Part shown: positions 1 to 10,531 of the stretch, in pieces
Position numbering within the stretch: position 1 is the stretch's first letter
Layout: each line of letters opens with the position of its first letter
Origin: Schizophyllum amplum
Taxonomy: Eukaryota > Basidiomycota > Agaricomycetes > Agaricales > Schizophyllaceae
DNA length: 57,934 bases
Assembly (NCBI GenBank): GCA_007026445.1
Contig: VDMD01000138.1
Coordinates: 1-57,934 of the forward strand
Direction of reading: 5' to 3'
Notes under the pieces: model-generated
What the model saw: only the letters and a program-made list of their open reading frames with translations
The model's database searches: none
What the model was told of the DNA's origin: nothing
Program-made: the position numbers and the translations under genes

Positions 1-467
1 GAAATTTCGCTCTCTGGCGTGGCGGCGCCAGAGACGCGCGCGCGCGCCGCGGCACCGGCCCTCTTGCCCCTGCGCGTCTTGCGCTTCTTCATCGACAGAC
101 TCGCAAAGTCCGCCGCAAGCGCGTCGGCATCCGCCGTAGACATGGCAGACGACGACGCGGGGGGCAGCGCGCGGCTGGCGGCGGCGCTGGGGGTCGCCGG
201 GTCGGCGGTGGCGCGAGAGGTGCGGAGGAGGACAAAGTCTTCGTCGTCCGAGGCCTGGGAGCTGCTGCTCTGCGATCCATCGGAGCCCTCGGATGCGGAG
301 TCGACGCCCCAGACGATCTCATCGTCATCCGTCGCGGCCTGCAGAGAAAGGGTAGACGTCGTCGACGAGCGGGAGCGGGAGGATATGATATCAAAGCTAG
401 GAGGCGCACGATGTTGCCGTGAACGTCGGGAGGCGACGGAGGCCCAGTCGATGGGGGTCGTAGACAT
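1..467 (-). CDS. Unknown Ser-rich/basic protein, N-terminal part (runs off window)
   Basis: This reading frame starts at an ATG at 467 in good context (CCACCATGT) and stays open to base 1, giving about 155 residues before the edge. The protein begins MSTTPIDWASVASRR. It has a Ser-rich N-terminal half, an acidic patch (ATDDDEIVWGVDS near residue 45), a SSSSQASDDEDFVLLR stretch, an Ala/Pro-rich segment, and a basic cluster KKRKTRRGKR near residue 133 that could serve as a nuclear localisation signal. I see no catalytic motif, membrane segment or signal peptide. Two overlapping frames are also open because of the GC-rich composition. This one is preferred for its Kozak context, coherent low-complexity composition and absence of a stop. 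Function is unknown; the C-terminal part outside the window is needed to name it. Confidence 0.55.
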   Translation of the reverse strand, partial: MSTTPIDWASVASRRSRQHRAPPSFDIISSRSRSSTTSTLSLQAATDDDEIVWGVDSASEGSDGSQSSSSQASDDEDFVLLRTSRATADPATPSAAASRALPPASSSAMSTADADALAADFASLSMKKRKTRRGKRAGAAARARVSGAATPESEI

Positions 468-1205
468 GGTGGCGATGGGGATTGGGATAGTCGATGAAAG
501 GGATCTTGCTCGAGAGGGGGAACAGAACCAGCGGCTGCGCGTCGATCCTGATCTCCTGTAGATTCAACTGACAAAAAAGGGGCTAACGAACTGCGGGAAA
601 AGGGTCAGCGCCAGCCGTTCTGGTGTGCACCACGCAGCAGCACACATACGCGGGTCGTGGCGACACTCGGGCAAGGAGGGCACGCGGGGCCGGGAGCAGG
701 TCAGGTTTTTATGCGCTGCTAGTCGACGGCGCTAGGAGGAAGGAAAAGAGGGTAGAAGGAGAAAGGGGAGTGGCCACGACGGACGCGAGAAGTAGAAAGA
801 AGAAAGACAAGCTGCTCACAGCCCGCTCTCCGTCCGCTAGGGCGTATATAAACGGCCACGTGCAAATAATTACAGATGGTTATTATGAAACTGATAACCC
901 GTCTTATTCCCAGACAGTCTAACGCGCATCTAGGCTTAGCTGTCGCTCTACAGCCAGGGCCGCTGGCTTTTTACACGATACAGCGCACGCCGTACTATAC
1001 TAGCCTCGCTAGTGACTCTTTCCTCGCAACGCATTTGCATCGAGGAAGTCGCGGCACTTCCTTTCATAGCTCGTCGCCACCGGATTGTTCGACCTCCCGG
1101 CATGCCACACTCAGAACATGATCACACAGTAGGGGTTCTTCAACGCGTTCCATTGGCAGAGCGGCACAAGGGACATACTTAACGACCACAAGCAGATATC
1201 GAAAA
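468..1205. other. Intergenic region between a divergent start and the AA8 gene end
   Basis: No convincing gene. A TATA-like TATATAAA lies at 845-852, followed by a CACGTG palindrome at 857-862. They could serve the minus-strand gene starting at 467 or an unrecognised plus-strand transcript. Short open frames here lack coding character. Confidence 0.5.
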
Positions 1206-2396
1206 TCAAGCGGTCGCCAACGCTGCCCAGCTCTCATAGTCCGGCGACTGTGCGTCTGAGAGGAGCACCGTGAACTGTCCTGGGAGCAGTACGTTAGTAT
1301 GTCGCGTCATCGTGAACAATGGTCAGGGGGGGATGCGGAACCCTTCAAGCTCCCAAACACAGAATAAACAATGAGAACCCAAAAACCCATCCTCACTCAC
1401 CATACCCCGCCCCATGAAAGCTCAGATTCGCCGCTGCGCTCCCCGGATTCTGCGGCGACGTGTACGAAATCGCGTACGCCATCACCGTCTCCGAGGCCCC
1501 CGGCGCGAACGACAGCGCGGCGTCCACGCACCCGGCGCAGACGAAGGTCAGGCTGGCGTGCGTGCTGTTGACGAAGGTGCCGTCGGGGATGGGCGACATC
1601 GAGATGGAGGTGTTGGAGTAGATGGGCGGCTGGGCGTAGGCGCTGTGGGAGTATTACGGGTTTAGAATGGTAGATGCGAGGCTGAAGACCGGGAAAGAGG
1701 TAAGAGATAGAGGGACTGACGAGGCATGACGGAAGGAAGACATGACGCTGCCCGCGTTCTGCCAGGCGGCAAGGAGGAGAGGGCCGACCATATGTTCTAT
1801 ATAGAGAAAAAAAATCAGCTACAATGTGCAGGACATCTGACACGAAACCCACCTCCGAAAGACACCCCCGCCCATCCTGCAGTGCCATTTAACGGTACGA
1901 CCTAGCGCACGTTAGCCAGACAGACTCATCGAGCAATCAGGTCCATCGCGCAACCAGACCCATCGCGCAACCAGGTCTATCGCGCAGCGAGAACCACGCT
2001 CGCCGTGCAACCCGACGTCTTTCGTCCACGGCGGCAACTTGTTCTCTGTACGCCCGACTTTTGATCTCTGAACGCCCGCCTTTCGTTCTCTGAACGCCCG
2101 ATTGATGTTCTCTGAATGCCCGACTTTCGTTCTCCCGGATGCACGACAGCTCACATACCAACTGCCCAATGAACTCCGTAGTGACCGTCTCCCGGCAGCG
2201 CGATGCCAAACTGGTACCCGAGCGCGTCGTCGGTGTATGCCTGGAAGTCGATGCCGGTGTTGGGGTCGGTGAATGGGGCGGTGGTGTCTTGGGCGGCGGC
2301 AGGGAGGGAGAGCAGGAGGGGTCCGAGGAGAGGCAAAAGGGCGGCCCAGGCAAGGAGAGATGCCGCGCCAAGGAGAGAAGACCTTCGGCGGAGCAT
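1206..2396 (-). CDS. Secreted stand-alone cytochrome b domain (CDH-type, AA8 iron reductase)
   Basis: Five exons: 2159-2396, 1853-1876, 1721-1796, 1401-1642, 1206-1279; 217 residues. A hydrophobic signal peptide (about residues 1-36) ends near SLPAAAQ. The mature part has cytochrome-domain hallmarks of cellobiose dehydrogenase: FTDPNTGIDFQ, GWAGVSFG, LLLAAWQN, VMSSFRHAS, SMSPIPDGTFVNSTH, a VCAGC disulfide-like pair and a terminal FHGAGYGQFTVLLS. In this family haem b is ligated by Met and His. Met90 (GEHM) and His189 (FHGAGYG) are in the right places, by family knowledge rather than proof. No flavin dehydrogenase domain or CBM follows, so it is a single-domain form that may pass electrons extracellularly to LPMOs or iron. 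The 24-nt second exon and a 282-bp first intron full of short tandem repeats are unusual. An upstream ATG at 2447 is in frame but would add a non-signal leader. Confidence 0.85.
1938..1988. repeat. 17-bp tandem repeat, 3 copies, in AA8 intron 1
   Basis: Units at 1938-1954, 1955-1971 and 1972-1988 follow the pattern CAGGTCCATCGCGCAAC with one to three changes. They lie in the long first intron of the AA8 gene. Confidence 0.85.
2044..2131. repeat. 22-bp tandem repeat, 4 copies, in AA8 intron 1
   Basis: Four exact-length 22-bp units at 2044-2065, 2066-2087, 2088-2109 and 2110-2131 share the core CTCTGAACGCCCG. The array ends 22 bp before the 5' splice site of the intron (minus strand). Confidence 0.9.
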
Positions 2397-3180
2397 TGTA
2401 GAGTAGCGGCGGGACAAAATTGACTGACGAGAGTCTATGAGGGTCAATGAGTGGGCACGGTCCCAAGGCCAGTAGCGGCCGGTTTACATAGTCCTCGAGT
2501 GTGTGCAAGAAGGCACCAAGACCAGCGTCATGGATGCTTCGCTTGAATGACTGGGACGAATGAGCATCGCGGAGTTGGGTTAGCGGATAAATTCACTGTT
2601 GAGTTGGGCGCCTGGTTCTTGCAAGAAATCGCCGAAGAGTATACAAGGGACTGCATGGCCGTAGTATTGCGCGAGTCCCGTGAGCGAGGAGCGTAGAGAA
2701 GACCTGGGGGTGGGCAAATTCCCGAGGGAAGACGGCCAGAGTGCACAAGGCAGGATAGACAAAGTTCACGAGGAGGCACGGAGAAGGAAGCGCGTCAATT
2801 CCGTCGAGGTGCTATACTTAAGTAGGCCATGTCGTGTTGTCGACCTATCGTTCTGACCGTTAACGAGAGATACTGGGAAACAGCAGTGAAAAGTATGAGG
2901 GGGCTTTCCCTCGCTGTCGCGCCTGATTCTCTGGAGACGGTGGTAAGAATCAAGTTGTGGGTCCACACACAGGAGGTGGCTGTGTGACCAGCGACGGCAA
3001 CATGCGACGGAGGCCGTGGAATCTGGATTTGAACTTGATCGTCGTTGTTGTTGTTGCCTCGAGGACGCGCCCATCTCTCAAGCTCTTTAGGCGACCCGCC
3101 ACCCACGCTCTCTTTCACCCGACAGCCTCTACCGCAAAGCATAAAACTAATATTTTATCCCGCTTCTATCTCTAAGCAAA
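2397..3180. other. Divergent intergenic region (AA8 gene / RlpA-like gene 1)
   Basis: About 780 bp between two divergent secretome genes, with no supported gene. An AT-rich stretch (about 3135-3165, CATAAAACTAATATTTTATC) just upstream of 3181 is a plausible core promoter for the plus-strand gene. Confidence 0.5.
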
Positions 3181-4146
3181 ATGCGCGCCTTTGCACTTTC
3201 CGCTCTATGCCCCCTCTTCCTCTCTACGCTCTCCGCCGCCGCGCACGAGGACTCGCCGGTCCGCCGCCACCACCATGCGCGTAACGCCGAGCACAACGCG
3301 GTCGCTGCGCGCAACGAGTCCCAGCAGCTCGCGAAGCGCACCGACGGCCAGTTCACGTACTACGCTGCAGGCCTTGGCGCTTGCGGACAGATGAACACGG
3401 CTTCTGACTTTGTGAGTGTACCGTGTCTGCACAGCGGAGACACCAAACTAACCCCATGTTCCAGATCGTCGCGCTGAACCAGGCTGTAAGCACGAGCGTT
3501 TTAGCGGCGCGTTCACGACGCTCATGGCTCCCATAGCAATGGGACGGCGGCTCGCACTGCTTCGCGCAGATCACCATTACCGTTGGCGACAAGTCGACGC
3601 AGGCCACCATCATGGACGAGGTGCGTTGCTCTGCGCGATGTCAACAATACCTTCCTAACAAATAATCAGTGTCCCGGCTGCCCTTACGGCGGCCTCGACT
3701 TCTCCGAGGGCCTCTTCACCTACTTCTCGAGCACGGACGCTGGTGTCCTCCAGGGCTCGTGGGAGTACGGCAGCGGCGCGCCCGCCCCGACGAGCACCCG
3801 GGAGCCCGAGACGACCACCTCCACCTGGGAGGAGCCGTCGACGACCTGGACGCCAACGTCCACTTGGACCCCCGAGACCACCTCCACCTGGAGCTCCACG
3901 AGCGAGTGGAGCAGCAGCACGGAGAGCAGCTCGAGCAGCTCAAGCAGTTCGAGCAGCAGCAGCAGCAGTAGCAGCAGCAGCTCCTCGGAGTCCTCGTCCA
4001 CCGCGTCCGAGACGTCCTCCTCTGCGTTGATCTCCGCGAGCGCGAGCGTTTCGATCGGCAGCTCGTCCGGCGGCGTCGTCGACCAGATGAACCTCCTCGT
4101 CCTCCAGCTCGGCGGCATCGTCGCGCAGGCCGCCGACGAGGAGTGA
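3181..4146 (+). CDS. RlpA/expansin-like double-psi beta-barrel protein with Ser/Thr tail, copy 1
   Basis: Exons 3181-3411, 3465-3485, 3537-3620, 3670-4146; 270 residues. A signal peptide covers about residues 1-21 (MRAFALSALCPLFLS). A short His-rich propeptide-like segment ending in Lys-Arg follows. The double-psi beta-barrel runs about residues 52-145: GQFTYYAAGLGACG at its start, ASDFIVALNQ, and CPGCPYGGLDFS near its end, with Cys pairs typical of fungal RlpA-like/barwin-like secreted proteins. The remaining ~125 residues are a Ser/Thr/Glu-rich, probably O-glycosylated tail containing a polySer run. No expansin binding domain and no clear GPI signal are seen. Family members are wall-loosening-like or protease-inhibitor-like; this one's activity cannot be read from sequence. 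The 21-nt second exon (IVALNQA) recurs in the neighbour at 4630, showing tandem duplication. Confidence 0.85.
3952..3981 (+). repeat. AGC microsatellite coding polySer
   Basis: An (AGC)n run with one AGT interruption inside exon 4 of RlpA-like copy 1, encoding consecutive serines in the tail. It is likely length-polymorphic. Confidence 0.85.
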
Positions 4147-4629
4147 GGGACTCATGGCTTGTTTTTTCGCTTGGGGGAGATTGCAAGGACACTTGATACC
4201 CGCCCGGTAGATATACGCAGGTTGGTCTTTATATTATGGTGTGCCTGACATTCAATGTGTGCAACCCCCGTCCTTCGATGTGTGCTCCTGGCGTGCTCGC
4301 TGTTTCTCAGCCCGCGGGTTTCCCAAGCTGTTCCCAAGTCCAGGTGTGTGCGTGCCTCCCATCGTCGTGTCGCTTGGCTTCCGTCTGCCGAGGTGCCTTG
4401 TTCAATGTTTGCGGGCACGATTGACCGCGTGCGGGCCGGCCGCTGCCGGGCCGAACCCCCTTGAGATGGTTGATCACGGCCTTGGCATTCGCTGCTTTTC
4501 ACTCCTCGTCCCCGACCGTCACCAGCGTCCCCATCCTTGAAAGCGGGCTCGTGCCAGCCTTGCGTCCCATCTTTTCCTCCTACTTTCATTCGCTTCACTG
4601 GTCCGGGAAGAGCGCTGTCTATCATCATC
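4147..4629. other. Intergenic spacer between the RlpA-like tandem copies
   Basis: 483 bp holding the 3' region of copy 1 and the promoter of copy 2. Pyrimidine-rich tracts precede the second start. No gene seen. Confidence 0.5.
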
Positions 4630-5730
4630 ATGATTCAGTCCCTACTCCCCCTCCTTGCCCTCGTCCTACCCTGGGGCGCCAGCGCGCACGACCCGGCGCA
4701 CAACATGCAGCGCCATGGCGACCTCGCAAAGCGCATCTCCGGCGATGCGCAGAACATTACGAAGCGCGTAGACGGCGCGCGCATGACCTACTACGATGTC
4801 GGCCTGTAAGTCGGACGTTCCGTGCACTCGACATGCCTGCTGAACGTCGGACGTCTCGTCAGGGGTGCGTGCGGGATCACGAACGTTCCCAGCGATTTTG
4901 TGAGTGACTTCCTTCCTGCTTCATGCAGGTCTGGGTGCTGACATTCTTCCTTCTCCCATCCCAGATCGTAGCGGTCAGCGCTGCTGTGAGTCTGCATGTC
5001 AATCGTATGCCAACGCGGCCGCTAAATGTTGGACCAGGAATATGACGCGGGGCTGGGTAACGGCTGGCCATCCGACGTGTGCTTCAAGTCGATCACCATC
5101 GAATTCAACGGCATTCAAGCGCAGGCACAGGTTACCGATCGAGTGAGTTGACTCCGCCCTCCCCTTCTCACTCTGTTTCTCGTTCCCTCCTCCACCTTCT
5201 CTTCACTTGCTCCGAATAAGATGCACTGACCAGCCCACTTCCTTGCTTAGTGCGAAATCTGCCCGTCATTCACCGGCCTCGATCTCTCCTACGACCTATT
5301 CAAGGTGTTCGCCCCCGAACCCGAGGTCACCGGCATCATCGCCGCCAACTGGTGGTACAACGACGGCAGCAACGGCGGCGGTGGCGCGACGACGACGACC
5401 TCCACGAGCGAGCCGCCCCCGCCGACGAGCACGTGGACGCCGCCGCCTGAGACGACGACGAGCACGTGGAGCCCGCCGCCCGAGCCCACCACCACGAGCA
5501 GCAGCAGCAGCGAGTGGAGCTCGAGCAGCGAGTCGAGCAGCGAGTGGACCAGCAGTAGTGAGTCGAGCTCGAGCTCTTCGAGCAGCACGGAGTCGGCGAC
5601 GGCGACGACGACGAGCAGTGCGGCCGCGGCGTTTACGGCGGGCTCGCATAACGTGGTAGACAGCCTGCGGCAGGTCATCCAGGATATGGGCGGCGTCATC
5701 CTCGCTGCGGCGGCTATTCCCAATGCCTAA
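4630..5730 (+). CDS. RlpA/expansin-like double-psi beta-barrel protein with Ser/Thr tail, copy 2
   Basis: Exons 4630-4805, 4863-4899, 4965-4985, 5038-5142, 5251-5730; 272 residues. Signal peptide about 1-18 (MIQSLLPLLALVLPWGAS), then a propeptide ending in a Lys-Arg site. The barrel domain has MTYYDVGLGACGIT, SDFIVAVSA, DVCFKSITIEFNG and CEICPSFTGLDLS, the same Cys/Gly framework as copy 1. The tail from about residue 150 is Ser/Thr/Pro-rich with TWTPP and WSS repeats, ending in a mildly hydrophobic helix-like stretch. The ATG at 4630 is chosen over an upstream in-frame ATG at 4537 because the signal peptide starts there. Copy 2 has one more intron than copy 1 but keeps the 21-nt microexon. 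Probably secreted to the wall or substrate; function inferred from family only. Confidence 0.85.
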
Positions 5731-6231
5731 AGCTCTACGCGCGTCCGTTGTGTCTACACGCGCGTCCTCGTCTTTACACCCGCCTGCGACGTCCTTCAAG
5801 ACATACTATCCGGATTCTACTAACGGCGCAACATTGCCCTGGCGCCATGGCCCGACTTCCCCTCGCTTGTCTACTCATTCTTTCATATCTATCAGGGTCT
5901 GGGATGTAGATGGTTGGGCGTTATGGTGTCTACTTATTATAGGTACTTGTTGTACTACTATACCCGTCCCGCGTTCGTCAGGCAACGGTCACAGTGGATG
6001 TGGCCCTGATGTGGCCTTGTGCTGAATCACTGACATGCATATAATTTGCTTCAACTCAACGTGTGATGGTTCCATGAACGTCTGCCTTGGAGACTACGTG
6101 TGATGGCAGTGTCCATCATACAGAGAGCCAATAGATCATCTGCGCCTCAAACTCTGTACATGGCGGCAATCCCTTGTATCAACCACGACCAGCACTATAT
6201 ACTCCCTGGTCGCAGGGCCCCTCCAACCTTT
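5731..6231. other. Convergent intergenic region
   Basis: 3' flanks of RlpA-like copy 2 (plus) and the aerolysin-like gene (minus). No supported gene or repeat. Confidence 0.5.
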
Positions 6232-7500
6232 CTAACACTCGGCATTGTACTGGCCCTTCGTGTCCGTGCTCACAACCGCGTCGAACTTCATATACGATGA
6301 TCGATCCGCTTCGGAGAGGATGTTGTCCATGTTCAGCGCCCCTGCAATCAATACGTCAGCCTGCAGTCTCCAAAGCAAACACATCCCACTGACATTTGTA
6401 GTGACCGTGCGTCTTGTCATTGTACTCAAACCACACCCAGCCGGTGGCGGTGAAAGACACTTGACCTGAGCCCCGCGTCGTGCACGACGTCTCCTTGAAC
6501 TGTCGAGGGTCTACTTCAGACAACCGCCTGGAACCCAAGCAATTTGCTCACCGTAACTGAGCAGGTCGCTCCATCGGGCACCGCGATAGAGACCGTCTGC
6601 GTTGTCTGCTGATTGGACTCGGACGTCGTGCTGCAGCGCGTCAGCTTGTTGCTCCTCATCCGGTAGATGACACGCAGTGTCACGCACGTCACAGCCAGCG
6701 TGTTCGTCATCGACGTGCTGAGCGTCGTCGACGCAGAGACATCCGCCACCTCCGGGATCCCGACTGAAACCGTTACGGTGCGGTCAATTGATAGCGACGC
6801 CGACTCTGTGCATGTTTCTCAGTATCACGAAAATTCATGTATATTAGTCAAGTAGAACTGCTCACGGGTAACGGTCTGCGATGACGAGTACAACGTGCCC
6901 GATGTCTGGCTGACAGTCGCCGTGCCGTTGGTACCGACGATAGTCGTCTCGAGCGATTGCGTCTGCACAGTGCATTGGGGATCGCCCTTGACAACAACGT
7001 TGCCAGCATCCTGGGCGCACACAGAGGCCGGCTCGGTCGGGTACTGCATCCAGCAAAAAACCTGCGTTAGAAGAGCATAGTTCGCAGAACAACTTGGCAA
7101 TACGCACATCATCATCGTTGGTGACGATATGCCACGAGCCCTTGCCCCAGTTCGACTGCGCCGTCGCCTTCAGAGTATCCCAGCCAGGTACTTGGGACAA
7201 CAGTTAGTATCAGACATCCACGAGCGCCATACATGACGAGACAAACATACGTTTCTGGGCCTCATCCGCACTCAAAGCACTGCACGAACCGTCGCGCTTG
7301 TAGGGAACAGCCAAGGCATCGCGCTCCATAAAGCCAAGGTAGTTGTCGCGCGCGTCGTACGCGATGACACGCTTCGTGAGGTCGTCTACCGCCAGTTTAG
7401 ATGCCTCCCGCGGGATGGCCGCCAAACGGCGGAGCATAGGCGTGCCGCTGGCCAGGAGAGCGAGCGCCGAGGTAACCAAGGCCAGCGAGAAGCGTGCCAT
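6232..7500 (-). CDS. Secreted protein with a possible aerolysin/ETX-MTX-like beta domain
   Basis: Seven exons: 7251-7500, 7108-7190, 6866-7061, 6688-6805, 6552-6630, 6394-6499, 6232-6341; 313 residues, frame intact. A signal peptide spans about residues 1-21. A basic pro-segment follows, ending in a Lys-Arg pair before a Tyr/Asp-rich patch. The middle (about 84-125) carries VPGWDTL-type and WGKGSWHIVTN segments. The region from about 145 to 235 is an alternating Ser/Thr-rich, Val-rich pattern with a SVGIPEVADVSAS segment. This resembles the amphipathic strands and tongue of aerolysin-fold pore formers, but no family signature is decisive. The C-terminal ~70 residues contain GSGQVSFTATGWVWFEYND and end in Cys. 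Basidiomycetes commonly encode such secreted proteins of unknown role; pore formation is inference only. A second start codon at 7506 is possible. Confidence 0.7.
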
Positions 7501-8358
7501 GACCATAAAAAATGCGAAGAAGACACAGACGCTGGAGCTAAAGAAGGGAATGGTTAATGTGCCAGGAGAGCGCTTGTCATCATTATACATCGCTTTATAC
7601 GCACCTTGGACGGAGGCCGAGCAAGGCACAAAGAAAACGCCAGATGTGCAGCGATATCAGAGTGATATGCCCAGAGCGGGTTCAGGTGCGTTGCCTCACA
7701 CGGCCGTTGTCGGAAGGCAACTTCAGCCTACTTCAGCAGATAAACGGGCGTCGGACCAGCGTCGGACTCACATCGAGGGGACTCGGAGTAAACGGCCATG
7801 AAACGCAGTGTCCCGATACGGCGTGTACATAAACAGCCCATACCGTGTGCAGGATAATCCTACAAGAGATGACCGTCGACGCGTGCTGATTGTGCAAAAC
7901 AATGCCAGCGGCGTGGGCGACCGCAACACAAGGAAGACGAGGCCGCTGATCCAGGAGAAGCCGTCTTGGACTGCTTGATATGCTTGCCGTTGTCGTGGAC
8001 GAACGGAAGGCCAGGCTGGCCGGGAGGACCGCCTCGACATCGATAAGCAGCGCCCTTGCATCCCTCGATCTAGTATATGAAGGAAGAATCGACCATCGGG
8101 AGTCTCCCGCGAGGCGCTGCAGTGTCGGCGAGGACCACCTTGAGTCGCTGAAAACCACACCCCTACAAACCCGTGAGCCGATGTAAGGAAGGACAAAAAC
8201 TCACCGCACGCCGAGGGACGAGTGGAAACTCCCCACTAAACATCACACTTCAAATCTTTGATGATCATGACATTATAAGTATACAGACGATGCAGTGTCC
8301 TTTATAGCGCTTGTAACTCCTGTGCGCAAATCCCGAGTTAGATAAGTGTATGCTCCCT
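7501..8358. other. Intergenic region upstream of the aerolysin-like gene
   Basis: About 860 bp between the aerolysin-like gene start and the end of the carboxypeptidase gene, both on the minus strand. Open frames here lack splice-consistent coding structure. No gene or repeat called. Confidence 0.5.
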
Positions 8359-10315
8359 CTAGAGATCGACGACAGCGATGCCGGGTGCTTGGGGCACAAA
8401 CGAGAGAGGCGCGTTAGCGAGCCATCTCGTGATAAGGTCCTAGGAGCACATCAGTACGAGGACAAGCAAATGTTGAAATTTGCACTAACCAATGCGGCCT
8501 CAGGCTGGTCGAACGGCACCATGTGCCTGCCAAAGCTTCAACATTTCGTAGACAATAGTGAGATTAAAGACGCACCCAGCTTCGTGAACGTTCACGAAGG
8601 TGACATTGCCAGCGGTGAACCCATTGCCACCGGCGCTACGAACTTCACCCGCGAGGCGGCCCGTCGCCGAGTCGATCCAGGGGATTGATTTCGCCGACTG
8701 GAACTCGTCGTAGAAGTCCGACTCGAGGGCCTCAACCCAACGTTCGTTGCCCATGTAGTTGCACATCATGTCTGTGACCACGGTGAGCAGAAGCGTCGAC
8801 AAACGGACAGAAGATCGCACCAGCGTTGCCGGCGTACACAAGCAGGCGCACACCATCGTTGACGATATCCGGCAAGAGCGCCGCACTGTTGTGCGCGCCG
8901 TCGCCTTGCAACGCGAACGCCTGGTTGACCTCCATGTTGCACGATGCGAAGTCCAAAGCGGGGTTGACGCCAAGGGCAGCCTTGGTCTTGGGTTGGTTCA
9001 TCCAGGTGTCGATCCAGGTCATCTCCTTGTAGCAGAGGTCACCGTCCTTCTGGCGGTCGCACGTGCGGCGGACGTCGTACGGGTTCAACCCAGTCTCTGT
9101 ATAACATGAGCTGCTGTAAGAGAGGTCGGTAGTCCAGAGTACTCACGCATGAGAGGGCCAAACAGCTGCGCATTACAGTACAAGCCAGCAGGGACACACG
9201 TGAAGCGCGAGTCAAAGTCATAGCACGACTGCATCAGACGCTGGCATGTAGGGATGCGCGACCGGAGCGCCTGGCACTGCGCGCTATCGGGATCGTCGTA
9301 CACGGGGTAGGGACCTTCGCAAGCGTAGTCGGCAACGGCACCCATCTGGATCTTGGGGTTTGTGAGGCCGTTCGCGAGGATCAAGGACGTGAAGTTAATG
9401 ATCTTAAGGTCTGACTTGCCCGACGCGGCAACGGCCTTGTTCTCCTTGTGGATGACGCTGCCAATGTTGGGTCCGTAGTGGCCGCCGTAGCTCTCGGCAG
9501 CGACGTGGAAGGCTTGCGTCGAGTACTCAGGGAAGCGGTTCATGAACAGCTCGAGGAAGGCATAGACATCCGTAGCCGATACCGGGGAGGTGTTCACGGT
9601 CGTCCCTTCCTCCGCGTAAGAGAAGCCGACGTCGACGGGCTGGTCTGTTGTACTTGTTAATGATGTGAGTTGCAACAGCGATGGGGCACGAACCAAGGAA
9701 GAGGATGTTGGCGCGCTCGGTCCACGAATGAGGATTGAAGGTGGTGTTCAACCCCTCCTCAGAGACGCGGCAGGGACCGAGCTCGAACAACAAGCCTGTT
9801 GAAGAGCTGCACCCCGGGCCTCCATTAAGCCAGAGCAGGACAGGATCGTCCTTCGGGCTGTTGCGCGACTCGAAAAACCTGTGCTTCGTCAGACAACATA
9901 AGAGCGATTGGACGAGCGCCCGAGACGAACCAGAAGAACAGGTGCTTGTCCGCCGCAATATCAAGATAGCCAGAATACTGCTTGACAGAGGCATCGCAGA
10001 GCTCCGGCTCAGTGACACGGAGCTGATGCTGGTCAAAAGCGGGATGCGAGATAAGCTCGTCTGCGTTGGTCAGCAAGCAACCAGGATGCGGTTCACGGCA
10101 AACATACAAAGCATGCCATCCTGCTTGATAAACTCCTTCCCGTCGTGCACCCACTTATCGAAGTTCTTCTTGCCGCTGAGGATCGCCTGCTTGGCGTCCG
10201 AGAGGAACTGGGTGGCGTACGACTCGACGCTAGGCGCATTGCCGCCGCCGAGCACGACCTGCTCGGCCGCAACAGAAGCTGCGAGCGCAAGGAGCGCCCA
10301 AGATGCTGTCTTCAT
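8359..10315 (-). CDS. Serine carboxypeptidase, S10 family (carboxypeptidase Y-like)
   Basis: Eight exons: 10108-10315, 9931-10060, 9694-9878, 9147-9644, 8821-9096, 8576-8771, 8490-8526, 8359-8439; 536 residues, as expected for vacuolar CPY-type enzymes. Signal peptide about 1-17 and a propeptide to about residue 75, followed by a CPY-like [20 protein letters not shown]. The S10 triad is complete: Ser226 in ESYGG, Asp433 in YAGNADMMCN (split across an intron), and His499 in [12 protein letters not shown]. The oxyanion/substrate segment [10 protein letters not shown] is present. It removes C-terminal amino acids at acid pH in the vacuole or after secretion. Several introns use less common donors (GTTCGT). 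The start at 10315 gives the signal peptide directly. Confidence 0.95.
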
Positions 10316-10531
10316 GGTGACGGTTCAGGAAGAGAGCCGGTGGGTTGCGGCGTCGTGACTCGTGGGTTACTCGCGCGGTCGCCAGCCCCTGTCGTGCGTA
10401 CGTCATTGCCTTTTGCGGCCCTTTCGGTGCCCGGACCGCCAGTCACACTTCACGTGAAATGACATTTCGCGTCTCGCACTCATCACGGGCTTGTTGAACA
10501 TCAGTGTCCTACGACTTCCCAGTCTCCTGCA

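Noticed and set aside
2090..2210. Apparent frameshift at the end of AA8 exon 1 (a second frame reads TTEFIGQL, family-like)
   Set aside because: The frame with GIALPGDGHYG joins by phase to GWAGVSFG through the GTATGT donor at 2158, so no frameshift is needed. The other frame is coincidental.
3716..4192. Long antisense Arg/Ser-rich frames opposite the RlpA-like tail
   Set aside because: They are complements of the AGC/TCC-rich Ser/Thr tail; no independent start context or splice support.
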